This document shows positions 7,019 to 8,252 of a stretch of DNA of 8,252 nucleotides, one piece after another. The DNA comes from Chloroflexota bacterium. Lineage in GTDB: Bacteria > Chloroflexota > Anaerolineae > Anaerolineales > UBA4823. Where the stretch lies: the NCBI GenBank assembly GCA_030669775.1, contig DAOVCZ010000069.1, positions 1 to 8,252 of the forward strand, in the 5' to 3' direction. The position numbers and the translations under genes are program-made. The number at the start of each line of letters is the position of its first letter. Within the stretch, counting starts at the first letter, position 1. The notes beneath the pieces are model-generated. The model was not told where the DNA came from, did no database searches, and saw nothing but the letters and a program-made list of their open reading frames with translations.

Positions 7019-7037
7019 TACTAACCAATTACTAACC
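7019..7037. repeat. TACTAACC direct repeat with 11-bp period
   Basis: TACTAACC occurs at 7019-7026 and 7030-7037, exactly 11 bp apart, directly beside a GCTTAAG at 7012-7018. The period matches OmpR/PhoB-type sites, although the repeat sequence differs from that before htrA. It could serve the aminotransferase operon on the minus strand. Confidence 0.45.
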
Positions 7038-7235
7038 TTTCGAAAATATAAACGCTCAAAAATGACCTTTGTTACATGCAAATATAACCATTTCCTTACC
7101 AATATTCCGCTTAATGAGCGATTATTTCGAGTATCTCTCTTGCTATGTGATTAAATTCTCAGTAGGAAAATTTCTTGGGAAATACTATGCGCATTATCCC
7201 ATCCCCCAACTGTATTTGTTGCCTGCGATTTGTTT

Positions 7236-7264
7236 TTGACCTGGACCTGAACCTGATCTAAAAT
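7236..7264 (+). promoter_or_regulatory. Sigma70-type promoter for the YjbQ-family gene
   Basis: The -35 is TTGACC (7236-7241) and the -10 is TAAAAT (7259-7264), with an exact 17-bp spacer. Transcription should start near 7270-7272, giving a leader of about 50 bases. Each hexamer differs from consensus at one position (TTGACa, TAtAAT). Confidence 0.75.
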
Positions 7265-7285
7265 GGTTATGTAGATAAATAACCA
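7264..7285 (+). promoter_or_regulatory. Palindrome over the predicted start site, candidate operator
   Basis: TGGTTAT (7264-7270), an 8-base centre, and ATAACCA (7279-7285) form a perfect 7-bp dyad. It begins on the last base of the -10 and covers the predicted transcription start, where a dimeric repressor would block RNA polymerase. It could also be a 5'-end hairpin. No regulator gene is adjacent. Confidence 0.5.
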
Positions 7286-7319
7286 GTTCCAGAGAGACTT
7301 TGGATATCGGAGAGAAAAG

Positions 7320-7739
7320 ATGAAAAGCTATCGCGAAGAATTATGGTTCAACGTTCCCAGTCGACGGGCATTGATCAACATCACCCCAAAGGTTGAAGCG
7401 GGTTTACACAAAAGCGGGATTCAAGAGGGTCTCGCATTGGTCAACGCCATGCACATCACCGCCTCCGTCTTCATTAATGATGACGAAAGCGGGCTCCATC
7501 AGGATTACGAGGACTGGTTAGAGGGATTAGCACCGCATGAACCAGTTTCCCGCTACCGCCATAATCGCACTGGAGAGGATAATGGAGATGCACATCTGAA
7601 ACGACAGATTATGGGGCGCGAAGTGACCGTTGCAGTGACCAAAGGTCGCTTGGATTTCGGCCCCTGGGAGCAGATTTTCTACGCCGAATTCGATGGTGGA
7701 CGGAGAAAGCGAGTGCTGGTGAAAATCATCGGCGAATAA
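7320..7739 (+). CDS. yjbQ: YjbQ/UPF0047 family protein (secondary thiamine phosphate synthase enzyme)
   Basis: A 139-residue, single-domain cytoplasmic protein of full family length. The conserved signatures are in order: VNAMHITASVFINDDE (41-56, with His45), the acidic DYEDWLE (62-68), YRHNRTGEDNGDAHLKRQIMG (79-99, with His81 and His92) and GRLDFGPWEQIFYAEFDGGRRKRVLVKIIG (109-138). The family folds as a small beta-rich trimer. E. coli YjbQ shows weak thiamine phosphate synthase activity that may not be its true job, so the biological role is open. ATG 7320 has GGAGAG at 7309-7314 with five-base spacing. It stands alone, diverging from the aminotransferase side, with its own promoter and a palindrome over the start site. 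No thiamine gene or TPP riboswitch is seen nearby. Confidence 0.95.
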   Translation: MKSYREELWFNVPSRRALINITPKVEAGLHKSGIQEGLALVNAMHITASVFINDDESGLHQDYEDWLEGLAPHEPVSRYRHNRTGEDNGDAHLKRQIMGREVTVAVTKGRLDFGPWEQIFYAEFDGGRRKRVLVKIIGE

Positions 7740-7784
7740 GCCCCCGTTATGGAGCTGCAGTGCAATTAACAATTAAATAAACTG

Positions 7785-7864
7785 GCAAAATCTTCAAAAT
7801 TCCTATCCCCGCCGCAAGCGGACAGCGTATTACGGAATTTTGTCCCTTCGGGTACAGATTTTGC
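7785..7864. repeat. Nested inverted repeat downstream of yjbQ
   Basis: Outer arms GCAAAATCT (7785-7793) and AGATTTTGC (7856-7864) are perfect over 9 bp. Inner arms AAAATTCC (7796-7803) and GGAATTTT (7834-7841) are perfect over 8 bp. The centre holds a CCGC-AA-GCGG palindrome (7812-7821), and the right side carries its own small hairpin with a TTCG-type loop (7842-7855). No T-run follows, so it is not a classical terminator, though it could end or stabilise the yjbQ transcript. It looks like an intergenic palindromic repeat. Confidence 0.6.
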
Positions 7865-7871
7865 TAAAACT

Positions 7872-7904
7872 TGGAACCCACGTAGCAAGCTACGGGGTAT
7901 TCCA
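7872..7904. repeat. Second GCAAGC-centred palindromic repeat
   Basis: The outer arms are TGGAA (7872-7876) and TTCCA (7900-7904); the inner arms are CGTAGC (7881-7886) and GCTACG (7889-7894). The apex GCAAGC and the 3' GTATT match those of the preceding element (GCAAGC at 7814 and 7885, GTATT at 7827 and 7897), so the two appear to belong to one repeat family. Confidence 0.6.
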
Positions 7905-7994
7905 TTTAGAATAAATCGTCCAGACATTGGGTTTAAAGGTTGAATAGATATTGTCCCGTCGAATCTCTAAAAGTTTGTCAAACATAGTTCTTTC
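7905..7994. other. Spacer with no recognised feature
   Basis: AT-rich sequence between two repeat elements. No ORF, promoter or fold stands out. Confidence 0.5.
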
Positions 7995-8134
7995 ATATGT
8001 CATTTTGAACGGATCACATAGGAGTGAAAAATCTCTAGGTCAGTTGCTGAGACTCTTCCCCCCGGTCTGTCCGACCAGGGACAGGCCCTCGGTCCGTCCG
8101 ACCAAGGACGGGGCTGATGCTCAGAGGGACATAT
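7995..8134. mobile_element. REP/MITE-like palindromic element
   Basis: Terminal inverted repeats ATATGTCATTTTGA (7995-8008) and TCAGAGGGACATAT (8121-8134) match at 11 of 14 positions, the outer 7 bp perfectly. The left end resembles the TGTCATTCTGAGCG...GAAGAATCTC type of intergenic repeat found in many bacteria. Inside, GAAAAATCTC and GAGACTCTTC (8050-8059) form an imperfect stem around TAGGTCAGTTGCT. Two GC-rich tandem hairpins follow. It has no coding capacity, so any movement would need a transposase such as a RAYT acting in trans. No target-site duplication is clear. Confidence 0.6.
8064..8114. repeat. Two tandem 24-nt hairpins with a compensatory change
   Basis: Units at 8064-8087 and 8091-8114 start 27 bp apart and match at 20 of 24 positions. 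Each folds as a stem (unit bases 4-9 with 16-21) around GACCAG or GACCAA. Unit base 5 changes T to C while its partner, base 20, changes A to G, so pairing is kept. They lie within the REP-like element. Confidence 0.6.
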
Positions 8135-8252
8135 ATAACATTCACATTTGACAGAGCACTATGCAACACATTTCCCCTTGCTATAATATGCATGTTTTAC
8201 ATGGCATGATCGACTTAAAATTCCTTCAGAATTGATTTATCTTAGATCGGAA
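8135..8252 (+). promoter_or_regulatory. Possible extended -10 promoter with adjacent palindrome
   Basis: TGCTATAAT (8179-8187) is a consensus extended -10. CATGT-TTT-ACATG (8191-8203) lies just downstream, about where transcription would start. A consensus TTGACA (8148-8153) is 28 bp upstream, too far to pair with it. A small AATTC/GAATT inverted repeat lies at 8219-8233. Any gene served would lie beyond the window. Confidence 0.35.

Larger units (their letters stand above)
6756..7235. other. Non-coding stretch between the aminotransferase leader and the yjbQ promoter
   Basis: No supported gene. It is AT-rich with stops in all frames. It holds two GCTTAAG-type sites (CTTAAGC 6933-6939, GCTTAAG 7012-7018), an 11-bp-phased repeat (7019-7037), a small inverted repeat (CGCT-TAATG-AGCG, 7108-7120) and a short remnant-like peptide frame (6840-6917). 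Because the flanking genes diverge, promoters for both sides must lie here; only the one for yjbQ is clear. Confidence 0.6.

Noticed and set aside
7527..7772. 81-codon minus-strand frame over yjbQ
   Set aside because: Antisense to a gene with full family signatures.
7785..7904. Rho-independent terminator of yjbQ
   Set aside because: The stems are not followed by a T-run, and the shared GCAAGC/GTATT layout fits an intergenic repeat better.
8064..8114. Tandem repeat as a CRISPR array
   Set aside because: Only two units, a 3-base gap in place of spacers, and no cas genes.
7951..8151. 66-codon plus-strand frame near the right end
   Set aside because: It runs through the REP-like element; its Pro/Arg-rich part is just the tandem hairpins translated.

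Overview
This looks like a chromosomal piece of a free-living bacterium, most likely Chloroflexota (Anaerolineae-like). The grounds are moderate GC, an HtrA protease made as a lipoprotein, GTG start use, and a mosaic of REP-like palindromes between genes. The assignment is inference; no rRNA, tRNA or other marker is present. There is no CRISPR array, transposase, integrase or phage gene.

Layout. Positions 12-3963 (minus strand) hold an envelope-stress style module: an OmpR-family response regulator, a membrane histidine kinase overlapping it by 4 bp, and, 170 bp downstream behind its own likely promoter, an HtrA-type serine protease with two PDZ domains and a lipobox. The kinase-protease gap carries AGCTT repeats spaced exactly 11 bp, the geometry expected of an OmpR/PhoB-type binding site. 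The region upstream of the regulator carries a second direct repeat sharing the GCTTAAG core. The simple reading is that the regulator controls both htrA and itself, as CpxR does for degP or CssR for htrA.

Positions 4193-6548 (minus) hold a DegT/DnrJ/EryC1 sugar aminotransferase followed by a GtrB/ArnC-like family-2 glycosyltransferase with two C-terminal membrane helices. This pairing recalls the ArnB/ArnC gene arrangement and suggests lipid-linked or surface amino-sugar work. The glycosyltransferase has lost the usual metal-binding DxD, replaced by S-G-R in a gapless alignment, so it may not be an ordinary transferase.

Positions 6549-7319 are 771 bp without a confident gene. They hold three consecutive hairpins in the aminotransferase leader, a possible 51-codon single-helix membrane ORF, a short glycosyltransferase-like C-terminal remnant, two more GCTTAAG copies and an 11-bp-phased direct repeat. 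A strong sigma70-type promoter with a palindrome over its start site then drives a YjbQ/UPF0047 gene on the plus strand (7320-7739).

Positions 7740-8252 hold no supported gene but are dense in palindromes: two related GCAAGC-centred hairpins 71 bp apart, and a REP/MITE-like element with terminal inverted repeats that encloses two tandem hairpins showing a compensatory base-pair change. The window ends in a possible extended -10 promoter.

No wholly new multi-gene system is evident. The best leads are the shared regulatory motif, the DxD-less glycosyltransferase and the structured elements.
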